Positions 14,155 to 18,522 of a DNA stretch of 18,522 nt are shown here, piece after piece. Made by a program: the position numbers and the translations under genes. Source of the DNA: an uncultured Aeromicrobium sp. (GTDB lineage: Bacteria; Actinomycetota; Actinomycetes; Propionibacteriales; Nocardioidaceae); the NCBI RefSeq assembly GCF_946221465.1, contig NZ_CAMJVP010000039.1:1-18522 (forward strand). The letters are read 5' to 3'. Below the pieces are notes generated by a model. It was not told where the DNA came from. It saw nothing but the letters and a program-made list of their open reading frames with translations, and did not search any database. Numbering within the stretch: the stretch's first letter is position 1; the number at the start of each line of letters is the position of its first letter.

Positions 14155-14918
14155 TGGATCGAGGCGGAATGGTCGTCGCGGTGATCGGGCTGACCGCCGC
14201 AGTGACGACGTTGATCGCAATGGTGCTGTGGATGCGCGCCACGCGGCGCAGGGCTCGCGAGGCTGCCGCCACTTCGCCGACTGGCACCGCGGGACCGCCT
14301 CCGTTCGAGCACGTGCCAGGCGACCGTCAGCGAGGAATGTGGCATCCGCAGGATCGCGAGCTCGAGGGCTGGACCTGGTCGGGTGGCCGCGCGCAGCCAC
14401 CGGATGTGCTCAGTGGGCGACACGCACTGTACGACACCATCATCGTCCGCGAGTTGCGCGGGACGTTCCGCGGACGCGAAGCCTTCAGCCAGATCCGCCG
14501 GCCGCAGAGGACGCCGGCGCTCGCGACGACGGCGCCGCAGACGCAGTGGAGCGTCGTTGCCGGTCTGCGGGGGCGAGTGCAGCTTCCGCCGTTCTTCGCA
14601 CTGATCGGGGAACGCGAGTTTTTCGCTTCCCTGATCGTGGTGGACGTCGACGAAAGACTGCAGAAGTTCGGCGGCGCGCTCGGACGAGGCACGGTCCTGT
14701 GGTCGGAGCCGCGGTGGGCCGCCGCTGTCGTGAGCGCACTGCGCCCGGTCCTCCAGAACCCCCTGCCCCAGCAGTACCTGCTGGCCTCCGAGGGGTCGAC
14801 GCTGTTCGTCTGCGCCAGTCACGACGAAAGCGAGCAGGCCGTGCTGCGCCGGCTGGCGTTCGGAGAACGGGCGCTGAGATCATTCGAGCAGTTGTCGGCT
14901 CACGACACCGCCCGATGA
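14154..14918 (+). CDS. hypothetical membrane-anchored protein
   Basis: A 254-residue protein I do not recognise. It has one N-terminal hydrophobic segment (about residues 6-23, VVAVIGLTAAVTTLIAMV), then a basic RATRRRAREAA stop-transfer stretch, which predicts a cytoplasmic C-terminal domain. A low-complexity Pro/Thr/Gly linker (about 35-50) leads to a globular region with mixed strands and helices up to residue 254. No catalytic motif is visible. The start is ATG 14154, overlapping the stop of the upstream ORF; ATG 14169 with GAGG 4 nt upstream is an alternative. The open frame extends upstream to 13938 without a start near the promoter. The tRNA-Ser on the opposite strand follows downstream. 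It may be a regulator or sensor anchored to the membrane, but nothing in the sequence proves it. Confidence 0.7.
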   Translation: MDRGGMVVAVIGLTAAVTTLIAMVLWMRATRRRAREAAATSPTGTAGPPPFEHVPGDRQRGMWHPQDRELEGWTWSGGRAQPPDVLSGRHALYDTIIVRELRGTFRGREAFSQIRRPQRTPALATTAPQTQWSVVAGLRGRVQLPPFFALIGEREFFASLIVVDVDERLQKFGGALGRGTVLWSEPRWAAAVVSALRPVLQNPLPQQYLLASEGSTLFVCASHDESEQAVLRRLAFGERALRSFEQLSAHDTAR

Positions 14919-14929
14919 TGCAGGCCGTG

Positions 14930-14956
14930 GCAGAGGGATGCCACCGCCTCCTCTGC
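14930..14956 (+). other. Weak hairpin downstream of the membrane-anchored hypothetical
   Basis: GCAGAGG (14930-14936) pairs with CCTCTGC (14950-14956) around 13 nt, 11 bp after the gene stops. No T-run follows, so it is at best a poor terminator for the plus strand. Confidence 0.25.
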
Positions 14957-14967
14957 GCCCACGACGC

Positions 14968-15008
14968 AAGAAAACCAGCGGACCGATCTTTCACGGCGAT
15001 CGCGCTGG
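14968..15008 (-). terminator. Intrinsic terminator of tRNA-Ser
   Basis: On the minus strand, starting 15 nt after the tRNA, CCAGCG (15008-15003) pairs with CGCTGG (14980-14975). CGATC and GATCG extend the stem with a small 3-nt bulge. TTTTCTT follows at once (14974-14968). A further outer pair, ACGCAAG (15018-15012) with CTTGCGT (14970-14964), flanks it. Stem plus U-tract is the classic terminator form. Confidence 0.7.
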
Positions 15009-15023
15009 CTCCTTGCGTGGCAG

Positions 15024-15108
15024 CGGAGGATAGGGGATTCGAACCCCTGAGGGCGTTAACCCAACCCGCTTTCCAAGCGAGCGCACTAGGCCACTATGCG
15101 AATCCTCC
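15024..15108 (-). tRNA. tRNA-Ser (anticodon GGA)
   Basis: Minus-strand tRNA of class II. The acceptor stem is GGAGGAT (15108-15102) with ATCCTCC (15031-15025), and the discriminator is G at 15024. The anticodon stem-loop CGCTTGGAAAGCG gives anticodon GGA, reading UCC and UCU. A long variable arm and the T-loop GGTTCGAATCCCC are visible. The long variable arm together with discriminator G fits serine. CCA is not encoded: the bases after the discriminator are CTG. A -10-like hexamer sits only 7 nt before the mature 5' end, and a terminator follows. Confidence 0.95.
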
Positions 15109-15115
15109 GCCGACG

Positions 15116-15121
15116 AGCGTA
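15116..15121 (-). promoter_or_regulatory. Putative -10 hexamer (TACGCT) of tRNA-Ser
   Basis: TACGCT on the minus strand is separated from the mature tRNA 5' base (15108) by 7 nt, the normal distance from a -10 to the transcription start. Transcription may therefore begin at the mature 5' end. Confidence 0.4.
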
Positions 15122-15179
15122 CCGGGCCGCGCCACGCGCGCGAGCGTCGGCCCCGGACCAGAGCGCGTGGCCGAGCCCG

Positions 15180-15185
15180 TATGAT
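15180..15185 (+). promoter_or_regulatory. -10 hexamer (TATGAT) of the SRP RNA
   Basis: TATGAT is a near-consensus -10. It predicts a start at A15192 or G15193, exactly at the base of the SRP RNA terminal stem. No good -35 was found at the usual distance. Confidence 0.65.
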
Positions 15186-15191
15186 GGCTTC

Positions 15192-15288
15192 AGCCCCTCG
15201 CGTGGCGGCACATCACCCAACTCCCCCAGGGCAGGAATGCAGCAAGGGTCAGTGGTCCCTGCCGGGTACGCGAGGGGTCCTCGTCATT
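15192..15288 (+). ncRNA. ffs: Signal recognition particle RNA, bacterial small type
   Basis: This is the RNA scaffold of the signal recognition particle, which binds Ffh and targets membrane proteins. The terminal stem CCCCTCGCGT (15194-15203) pairs perfectly with ACGCGAGGGG (15268-15277). The conserved Ffh-binding domain follows the AACTCCCCCAGG block and ends in the GGAA tetraloop, closed by GCA and TGC at 15231-15240. The AGCAAGGGTCAG strand of the internal loop comes next. Length and sequence match the short actinobacterial form. The 3' end is approximate, since no clear U-tract terminator is seen. In many actinobacteria this gene lies next to dnaX and tRNA-Ser; here dnaX is about 15 kb away. 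Confidence 0.93.
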
Positions 15289-15322
15289 CGGCATCTCTCG
15301 GCGAAAACTGTGACCGACGTCC

Positions 15323-15328
15323 TAGACT
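15323..15328 (+). promoter_or_regulatory. Putative -10 hexamer (TAGACT) for the leaderless ParB-like gene
   Basis: TAGACT ends 7 nt before GTG 15336, and no Shine-Dalgarno is present. The flanking CCTAGACTGA block is identical to that before the glycosyltransferase at 2387. Confidence 0.55.
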
Positions 15329-15335
15329 GAACGGC

Positions 15336-15641
15336 GTGATCTTTCGACGCGTGGGGGACGGTCGACCCTATCCGGACCACGGGCTGACCCAGAGCGACTG
15401 GGCGAAGATCGCGCCCACGCAGGTGCGTCTCGACGATCTCACCACGACGAAGAAGGAACTCGACTTGGCTACGCTCCTCGATGAGGACTCGACCTACTTC
15501 GGCGATCTCTTCGCTCATGTCGTCAGCTGGCGCGGCGAATTGTTCCTCGAGGACGGTCTCCACCGGGCTCTGCGCGCAGCGCTTCAGCAACGCACGATGC
15601 TGCACGCGCGCGTCTACTCGATCGGTGGAAGGAAGTCATGA
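15336..15641 (+). CDS. small conserved actinobacterial protein with ParB/sulfiredoxin-like fold signature
   Basis: A 101-residue protein opening with the conserved FRRVGDGRPYPDHG block (residues 3-16). A strand (HVVSWRGELFL, 61-71) leads to DGLHRALRAAL (73-83), which matches the D-G-x-H-R turn and helix of the ParB N-terminal or sulfiredoxin fold. I recall close homologues in public databases being labelled VapB-type antitoxins, but no toxin gene lies here and the neighbour is a LytR_C protein. The antitoxin name is therefore doubtful. The GTG start is placed by TAGACT 7 nt upstream. ATGA overlaps the next gene (15638-15641), so the two are cotranscribed and coupled. The role is unknown. Confidence 0.85.
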   Translation: MIFRRVGDGRPYPDHGLTQSDWAKIAPTQVRLDDLTTTKKELDLATLLDEDSTYFGDLFAHVVSWRGELFLEDGLHRALRAALQQRTMLHARVYSIGGRKS

Positions 15642-16171
15642 GTTCTCTGCGGGAGACGCTGTTCCTCGGTGCCACAGGCCTCACCTTTGTCGGAGCCACT
15701 GCCATCGGCGTCAACCTGCTGTTCGCGTCCGCCGACACCGGAGTCGAGGACAGCGAGACCTGCCAGACGCAGGTCATCCCCGCCGGCGAGCCGGTGCAGA
15801 GCAGCATGGTGACCGTCAACATCTTCAACGCCAGCGAAACAGCGGGCCTGGCCAACCGGGTGCGGATCAACCTCGAGGGGAAGGGCTTCCTCGGTGGCCG
15901 CATCGGCAACAGCGAGAGCGAGATCCCCGTCGAGAACGTCACGATCCTCACCAACGGCCCGGACGACCCCGCCGTGCAGCTGGTCGCTCAGCAGTTCAAC
16001 GGCGACGTGCAGTTCGCCGAACCCGACATCTCGCTCGACGACGGCGTGACGATCCTCCTCGGCCCGAACTATCAGGACCTGCGCGGCGACGCGCCGACCG
16101 AGATCCCGGCCTCGCAGGACACCACCGTCTGCGTTCCGACGATCGACCTCTCCGAGGTCGACCCGGGCTGA
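15638..16171 (+). CDS. LytR C-terminal (LytR_C) domain protein, membrane-anchored
   Basis: A 177-residue protein with an N-terminal membrane helix (about residues 8-30) acting as signal anchor, then an extracytoplasmic domain. MVTVNIFNASETAGLANRV at 57-75 is the strand and G-L-A turn typical of LytR_C, and the domain continues through LLGPNYQDL near 140. LytR_C often follows LCP phosphotransferases that attach glycans to peptidoglycan; here it stands alone without an LCP catalytic part, so a non-enzymatic cell-wall role is likely. Start ATG 15638 has GGAAGGAAG just upstream and overlaps the ParB-like stop. It is convergent with aroQ, 9 bp apart. Two cysteines (about 43 and 168) could form a disulfide outside the cell. 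Confidence 0.87.
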   Translation: MSSLRETLFLGATGLTFVGATAIGVNLLFASADTGVEDSETCQTQVIPAGEPVQSSMVTVNIFNASETAGLANRVRINLEGKGFLGGRIGNSESEIPVENVTILTNGPDDPAVQLVAQQFNGDVQFAEPDISLDDGVTILLGPNYQDLRGDAPTEIPASQDTTVCVPTIDLSEVDPG

Positions 16172-16180
16172 CGGCGGTCC

Positions 16181-16615
16181 TCAGCCGACCAGTCGAGCCA
16201 TCCTGCGGACGGCGAACTCGTAGCCCTGCACTCCCGCCCCCACGATCGTGAACGCGGCGATCGGCGAGATGTACGAGTGGTGCCGGAACTCCTCGCGCGC
16301 GTGCACGTTCGTCAGGTGCACCTCGGCGACGGGCAGCTGGACAGCGGCGAGCGCATCGCGCAGCGCGACCGACGTGTGGGTGAAACCGCCGGGATTGATG
16401 ATGATCCCGGCGCAGTCGGTCCGTGCCTCGTGGATCGCGTCGATCAGCACGCCCTCGTGGTTGCTCTGCAGCGCGCGTACCTCGAGGTCGAGTTCGGCAG
16501 CAGTGTCCGCGACGAGAGTCACGACGTCGTCGAGGGTCTCGCGTCCGTAGATCTGCGGCTCTCGGGTGCCGAGCAGATTGAGATTGGGGCCGTTGAGGAG
16601 AAGGAGACGCTTCAC
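16181..16615 (-). CDS. aroQ: type II 3-dehydroquinate dehydratase
   Basis: A 144-residue type II dehydroquinase, forming 3-dehydroshikimate from 3-dehydroquinate as a soluble dodecamer. It shows NGPNLNLLG at residues 8-16, catalytic Tyr 23 in QIYG, the lid with Arg 18, NPGGFTHTS at 74-82, and the acidic-His region EVHLTNVHAREEFRHHS at 98-114 with His 100 and Arg 107. The length is normal for the family. GTG 16615 overlaps the stop of the quiC-like gene (GTGA), so it is translated from the same mRNA. That coupling to a dehydroshikimate dehydratase points to a catabolic role in quinate use, although the same enzyme could also serve shikimate synthesis. Its control is then by the quiC promoter and the divergent TetR protein. 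Confidence 0.96.
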   Translation of the reverse strand: MKRLLLLNGPNLNLLGTREPQIYGRETLDDVVTLVADTAAELDLEVRALQSNHEGVLIDAIHEARTDCAGIIINPGGFTHTSVALRDALAAVQLPVAEVHLTNVHAREEFRHHSYISPIAAFTIVGAGVQGYEFAVRRMARLVG

Positions 16616-18399
16616 GCCGTCACCGTACCGTTCCCACGCTGTGCGGCGAGACGGACCGGGGCGTTCGGCGCCCCGTAGCCGTCGTAGCCGCCGCGCCGCT
16701 CGACCAGCTCGAGGAAGACGCCGCCGACGATGGGCGTGTAAAAGTGGATGAACTCCCCGCCGGTGTCGCGGTCGTACAACAGGTCGAGGCGACGCAGGGT
16801 GTCGAGCATCGCCGCGTCAAGCCCGAAGCGGGCGGCGAGGTCGTCATAGTAGTTGTCCGGGATGGGCAGGAACCGCAGCCCTCGCTCGCGCGCCTGGCAC
16901 GCGACGGCGATGACGTCATCGCACCGCAGCGCCACGTGCTGCGCCGGGATCGGCGCCGTGGGCGGGGCGAGATTGAGAGGGATGCGGAGCACGCCGTCGC
17001 TGGTGCGCATCACCTGGCTGCGCACCAGGCCACTCGGCCCGGGGACGTCGGTGGATGACTCGGCGGTGAGGCCGAGCACACTGCTGTAGAAGAGCACGGC
17101 CTCGTCGAAGTGCTGCCACGGTTGAGCGAGATTGACGTGATCCACCACGCCCCTCAGCTCGTGGTCGGGTTCGCCGCCGTCGAACTCCGTGACCCACGAA
17201 GACTCGGCGGGGTGGTCGTTCCAGTAGACCTCGGTGCCGTCGGGGGCGGCGACGGCACGGAGGTCCTGCTCACCGGCGTAGGTCCGCCGGAACACGCGGG
17301 GCGCGCCGAGCGTCTCAGCGCGATCCGCCGCCTGGGCCGCATCGTCGACGCGCACCCCGATGGCCGCCAGATGAGGGGCCGCGTGCCGGACCTGCTCGTT
17401 GAGGACGATACGGGCCTCCCCGGCCGACCACAGGCGCACCTGCTTGCTGCGGTGACGTCCGCAAAACGTGAAACCGAGCCGGTCGAGCATCTCCTCGATA
17501 GGAGCCAGGTCCTCGCCTTTGCACTCGATGAAGTCGACGCCCAAGGGCACCGCAGCATCGGCGAGGCGATCGGTACTCCACCCGGCCGCGTCGGCCGTGC
17601 GATCGGCCAACCAGGTGAGCGAGCGCCGGGCGTGAGCGGCGGTGCGCACGGCGTCGGTCTGGCGGAACGTGTCGTTGAAGACCTCAAGGGAGAGCGGACC
17701 ACTGTAGCCGGCGCGCAACACGTGACCGAGGAAGGCGGTCAGCGCGAAACTGCCCTCTCCAGGGAAGAGACGATGATGACGGCTCCAGGAGAGGACGTCC
17801 ATGTCGAGCGCGGGAGCATCCGCCAGCTGCAGGAAGAAGATCTTCTCGCCCGGAATCTGCTCGATACCGGCGGGGTCGTGCCCTCGCGAGAGGATGTGGA
17901 AACTGTCGAGGCACGTCCCGAGGTTCGGCCGGTCGGCGAGCTCCACGATGCGCCACGCATGCCGATAGTCGTTGACGTAGCGGCCCCAGGCAAGCGCCTC
18001 GTAGGCGATGCGGATCCCGCGTTCGGCGGCTCGATCCGCAAGTTCGCCGAGCTGCCGCGCGGCGACCTCGTCGTCGCTGATCGTCGCGGTGGCCACATTG
18101 CTGCAGACGAGCACGGTGTCGGCGCCGAGACGCTGCATGACGTCGAACTTCGCTTCCGCCCGACGCAGGTTATCAGCTAACGTCGCGGCGTCGACGCCCT
18201 CGAAGTCGCGGAAGGGCTGAAAGAGGTCGATGGTCAGACCCAGTCGGGCGCACAGCGCGCGGATCTCCTCCGGCGACTCGTAGGCGGCCACCAGATCGGC
18301 GTCCATGATCTCGACGCCGTCGAAGCCGGCCGCCGCGCAGGCGTGGAGTTTCTCGACGAGTCCGCCCGACAGGCAGACGGTGGCGATCGCGGTACGCAT
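16612..18399 (-). CDS. 3-dehydroshikimate dehydratase fused to an HPPD-like domain (QuiC1-type)
   Basis: A 595-residue two-domain enzyme. Residues about 1-265 form a sugar-phosphate-isomerase-type TIM barrel with likely metal ligands Glu 134 (AYEAL), Asp 165 and His 168 (LDSFHI), Gln 191 and Glu 239 (SLEVF). This domain would dehydrate 3-dehydroshikimate to protocatechuate. Residues about 285-590 form a vicinal-oxygen-chelate module like 4-hydroxyphenylpyruvate dioxygenase. It keeps the 2-His-1-carboxylate triad: His 421 in VDHVNLA, His 488 in QHVALRC and Glu 564 in FLELVERRGG. The length and order match bacterial QuiC1 proteins. ATG 18399 is chosen because TACATT lies 7 nt upstream and no Shine-Dalgarno exists; TTG 18408 would lie inside that promoter. 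It heads the operon with aroQ. Confidence 0.9.
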   Translation of the reverse strand: MRTAIATVCLSGGLVEKLHACAAAGFDGVEIMDADLVAAYESPEEIRALCARLGLTIDLFQPFRDFEGVDAATLADNLRRAEAKFDVMQRLGADTVLVCSNVATATISDDEVAARQLGELADRAAERGIRIAYEALAWGRYVNDYRHAWRIVELADRPNLGTCLDSFHILSRGHDPAGIEQIPGEKIFFLQLADAPALDMDVLSWSRHHRLFPGEGSFALTAFLGHVLRAGYSGPLSLEVFNDTFRQTDAVRTAAHARRSLTWLADRTADAAGWSTDRLADAAVPLGVDFIECKGEDLAPIEEMLDRLGFTFCGRHRSKQVRLWSAGEARIVLNEQVRHAAPHLAAIGVRVDDAAQAADRAETLGAPRVFRRTYAGEQDLRAVAAPDGTEVYWNDHPAESSWVTEFDGGEPDHELRGVVDHVNLAQPWQHFDEAVLFYSSVLGLTAESSTDVPGPSGLVRSQVMRTSDGVLRIPLNLAPPTAPIPAQHVALRCDDVIAVACQARERGLRFLPIPDNYYDDLAARFGLDAAMLDTLRRLDLLYDRDTGGEFIHFYTPIVGGVFLELVERRGGYDGYGAPNAPVRLAAQRGNGTVTA

Positions 18400-18406
18400 G
18401 ACCAGC

Positions 18407-18426
18407 AATGTACCAACAGGTACATT
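18407..18426. promoter_or_regulatory. Operator-like palindrome overlapping the quiC -10 element
   Basis: AATGTACC (18407-18414) and GGTACATT (18419-18426) are perfect inverted repeats around AACA. On the minus strand the near arm contains TACATT (18412-18407), 7 nt before ATG 18399, so bound protein would cover the -10 and transcription start of the leaderless quiC message. The adjacent divergent TetR gene is the natural binder. Symmetry is seen; binding is inferred. Confidence 0.75.
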
Positions 18427-18460
18427 CTGCGTGCGACGAGGCGGACTGCCGCGCCTCGGC

Positions 18461-18466
18461 TAGGGT
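18461..18466 (+). promoter_or_regulatory. Putative -10 hexamer (TAGGGT) for leaderless tetR
   Basis: TAGGGT ends 7 nt before GTG 18474, and no Shine-Dalgarno is present. It lies 35 bp from the palindrome, so autoregulation is possible but not shown. Confidence 0.5.
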
Positions 18467-18473
18467 GACGGCT

Positions 18474-18522
18474 GTGACCGAGCAGCCGATCCGCCAGCGC
18501 GACGCCGAGCGCACCCGCGCGG
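18474..18522 (+). CDS. TetR-family regulator, N-terminus only (cut by window edge)
   Basis: Only 16 codons are visible, reading VTEQPIRQRDAERTRA. The RQRDAERTRA run matches the start of the first DNA-binding helix in TetR proteins, normally followed by ILDAA. The position, divergent from a catabolic operon with a TGTACC-type palindrome between, strongly supports a local repressor, probably released by quinate, shikimate, dehydroshikimate or protocatechuate. The GTG start fits TAGGGT 7 nt upstream. The call rests on few residues plus context; another helix-turn-helix family is possible. Confidence 0.65.
   Translation, partial: MTEQPIRQRDAERTRA

Noticed and set aside
13948..14400. N-terminal extension of the PrmC-like methyltransferase
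   Set aside because: The open frame reaches 14400, but the extension is low complexity, overlaps the divergent gene and lies upstream of the TATCGT-GTG start.
15024..15108. tRNA-Ser as an integration site for a mobile element
   Set aside because: No integrase gene and no repeat of the tRNA 3' end were seen in the window.

Overview
The window is high-GC DNA with actinobacterial character, and I would guess Microbacteriaceae or a close relative. The clues are many GTG starts, transcripts that appear to begin at or next to the start codon, a small (~97 nt) SRP RNA of actinobacterial form, a tRNA-Ser without encoded CCA, and a ParB-like/LytR_C gene pair that is typical of actinobacteria. The family-level guess is inference; no 16S or other taxonomic marker is present.

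Layout. 1-414 (-) is the N-terminal part of dnaX, cut by the window edge. 455-1438 (-) is an alpha/beta hydrolase. 1564-9335 is a glycan or cell-envelope island: a SAM methyltransferase, a GT2 transferase (2387, +), a second GT2 (4006, -) sharing a promoter zone with a Wzx-like flippase (4067, +), a rhamnosyltransferase-like GT2 (6215, -), a DUF2304 membrane protein (6585, -), a polyprenyl-phosphate sugar synthase-like GT2 (7319, -) and a large DUF6541-like membrane protein (9335, -). The last four read leftward. Together they could make, flip and extend a lipid-linked glycan, but no sugar-nucleotide or priming enzyme lies in the window. 9443-10774 (+) is a ThrE-family exporter. 10844-13165 (+) is a tight pair of acyl-CoA dehydrogenases with complementary motifs, probably one heteromeric enzyme, preceded by a KstR2-like inverted repeat.

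13178-13263 is an 86-bp element that folds into a 19-bp stem capped by a short stem and two hairpins. It sits between convergent genes and no gene explains it. 13282-13947 (-) is a PrmC/HemK-like methyltransferase. 14086-14918 (+) is a possible leaderless 22-codon upstream ORF with an 8-bp hairpin, overlapping a membrane-anchored protein of unknown function. 15024-15108 (-) is tRNA-Ser(GGA) with an intrinsic terminator. 15192-15288 (+) is the SRP RNA. 15336-16171 (+) is the ParB-like/LytR_C pair. 16181-18399 (-) is aroQ translationally coupled to a quiC-like dehydroshikimate dehydratase fused to an HPPD-like domain. Together they would convert 3-dehydroquinate through 3-dehydroshikimate to protocatechuate. 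A divergent TetR gene (18474, +, partial) and an operator-like palindrome over the quiC -10 complete a probable quinate/shikimate catabolic switch.

A recurrent feature is a TANNNT hexamer placed 6-9 nt before a start codon that has no Shine-Dalgarno sequence. I count nine cases (starts at 414, 2387, 4067, 7319, 13947, 14086, 15336, 18399 and 18474), so leaderless expression looks common here. There is no gene-free stretch over 300 bases. I saw no CRISPR array, IS element, integrase or prophage gene.
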